Shown piece after piece: positions 63,811 to 64,000 of a stretch of 64,000 nt of DNA (its first letter is position 1; every line of letters begins with the position of its first letter). Origin of the DNA: Rhodobacterales bacterium (GTDB taxonomy: Bacteria; Pseudomonadota; Alphaproteobacteria; Caulobacterales; Hyphomonadaceae). The notes beneath the pieces are model-generated. The model did no database searches and was not told where the DNA came from. It saw nothing but the letters and a program-made list of their open reading frames with translations. A program made the translations under genes and the position numbers. The stretch covers positions 109,016 to 173,015 of the forward strand of contig JACXUV010000001.1 of assembly GCA_014763715.1 (NCBI GenBank), read 5' to 3'.

Positions 63811-64000
63811 TCAAAGTTCGATACTCTCTGCCAGTGTCAGAGCATCTTCCACTTCAACACCGAGATACCGGACTGTGCTATCAATCTTCGTGTGACCAAG
63901 CAGAAGCTGGACGGCGCGCAGATTTCCGGTCTTTCGATAGATCAGTGTCGCTTTCGTCCGGCGCATTGAATGGGTCGCGTAGGATGAGCGCGGCAAACCT
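63811..64000 (-). CDS. Tyrosine recombinase/integrase, C-terminal end (cut by right edge)
   Basis: The reading frame, open to the right edge, encodes the last about 62 residues of a phage-type integrase: ATHSMRRTKATLIYRKTGNLRAVQLLLGHTKIDSTVRYLGVEVEDALTLAESIEL. The HxxR box (HSMRRT), the LLGH histidine and the nucleophile Tyr in TVRYLGV are present in the correct order and spacing. It is convergent with the relaxase gene, 76 bp apart, which supports an integrative element. Confidence 0.88.
   Translation of the reverse strand, partial: GLPRSSYATHSMRRTKATLIYRKTGNLRAVQLLLGHTKIDSTVRYLGVEVEDALTLAESIEL

Noticed and set aside
1..64000. CRISPR arrays, tRNA and rRNA genes
   Set aside because: No regularly spaced direct repeats with unique spacers and no cloverleaf or ribosomal RNA sequence were seen. 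The operator clusters at 50.8 and 55.8 kb are short and not CRISPR-like.

Overview
This window comes from a G+C-rich Gram-negative chromosome, most likely an alphaproteobacterium (Caulobacterales, Hyphomonadaceae or sphingomonad-like). The pointers are TonB receptors with FecI/FecR signalling, an astexin/caulosegnin-type lasso peptide operon with an isopeptidase, a LuxI-PhyH pair, a HutF-type histidine pathway and a DUF736/TraF/relaxase mobile module. Genus assignment is inference. I found no tRNA, rRNA or CRISPR array.

1-17 kb, metal response and nucleotide/central carbon genes. The left edge holds a CnrYXH-like anti-sigma / periplasmic metal sensor / ECF sigma cluster (minus strand, sigma gene cut by the edge). 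A tightly coupled four-gene operon follows: phosphoketolase-family enzyme, beta-CASP metallo-beta-lactamase, AMP/thymidine phosphorylase family and PRPP synthetase-like protein. Next come an outer-membrane porin, two small c-type cytochromes and a CusCBA copper/silver RND efflux system with CusF fused to CusB.

17-31 kb, iron-type uptake and histidine use. A TonB receptor ends in a strong terminator and is followed by a PepSY membrane protein and an unusual PepSY/NqrF-like ferredoxin-flavin reductase fusion. A GntR/HutC-like regulator precedes a complete histidine utilisation locus: hutI-hutH-hutG-hutU on the minus strand, and hutF-hutC on the plus strand. A perfect palindrome, the probable HutC operator, lies between the two arms.

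31-51 kb, signalling and lasso peptide region. A quorum-sensing block (luxR, luxI, and a phytanoyl-CoA-dioxygenase-like gene overlapping luxI) is divergent from a TPR-LicD-like gene. Next comes a lasso peptide cluster that includes a 47-residue precursor gene at 35242-35385: precursor A, terminator/attenuator, B, C, then a convergent S9 isopeptidase and an STN-bearing TonB receptor. A copper cassette (cueR, glutaredoxin-like, copA, copZ, with three matching CueR-type promoters with 19-bp spacers) and an amino acid permease separate that receptor from a FecI/FecR pair, its plausible signalling partner.

51-64 kb, accessory and mobile region. Features are XRE regulators with an operator cluster, a DUF2285-type protein, an HMCES/YedK protein, a GNAT acetyltransferase, a HipBA module with three operators, ArdA antirestriction, a large ParB-like protein carrying two palindromes inside its coding sequence, DUF736, an AlpA-like regulator, a TraF-type S26 protease, a VirD2-like relaxase and the C-terminus of a tyrosine recombinase cut by the right edge. 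This looks like part of an integrative mobilizable or conjugative element; no type IV secretion genes are visible in the window.
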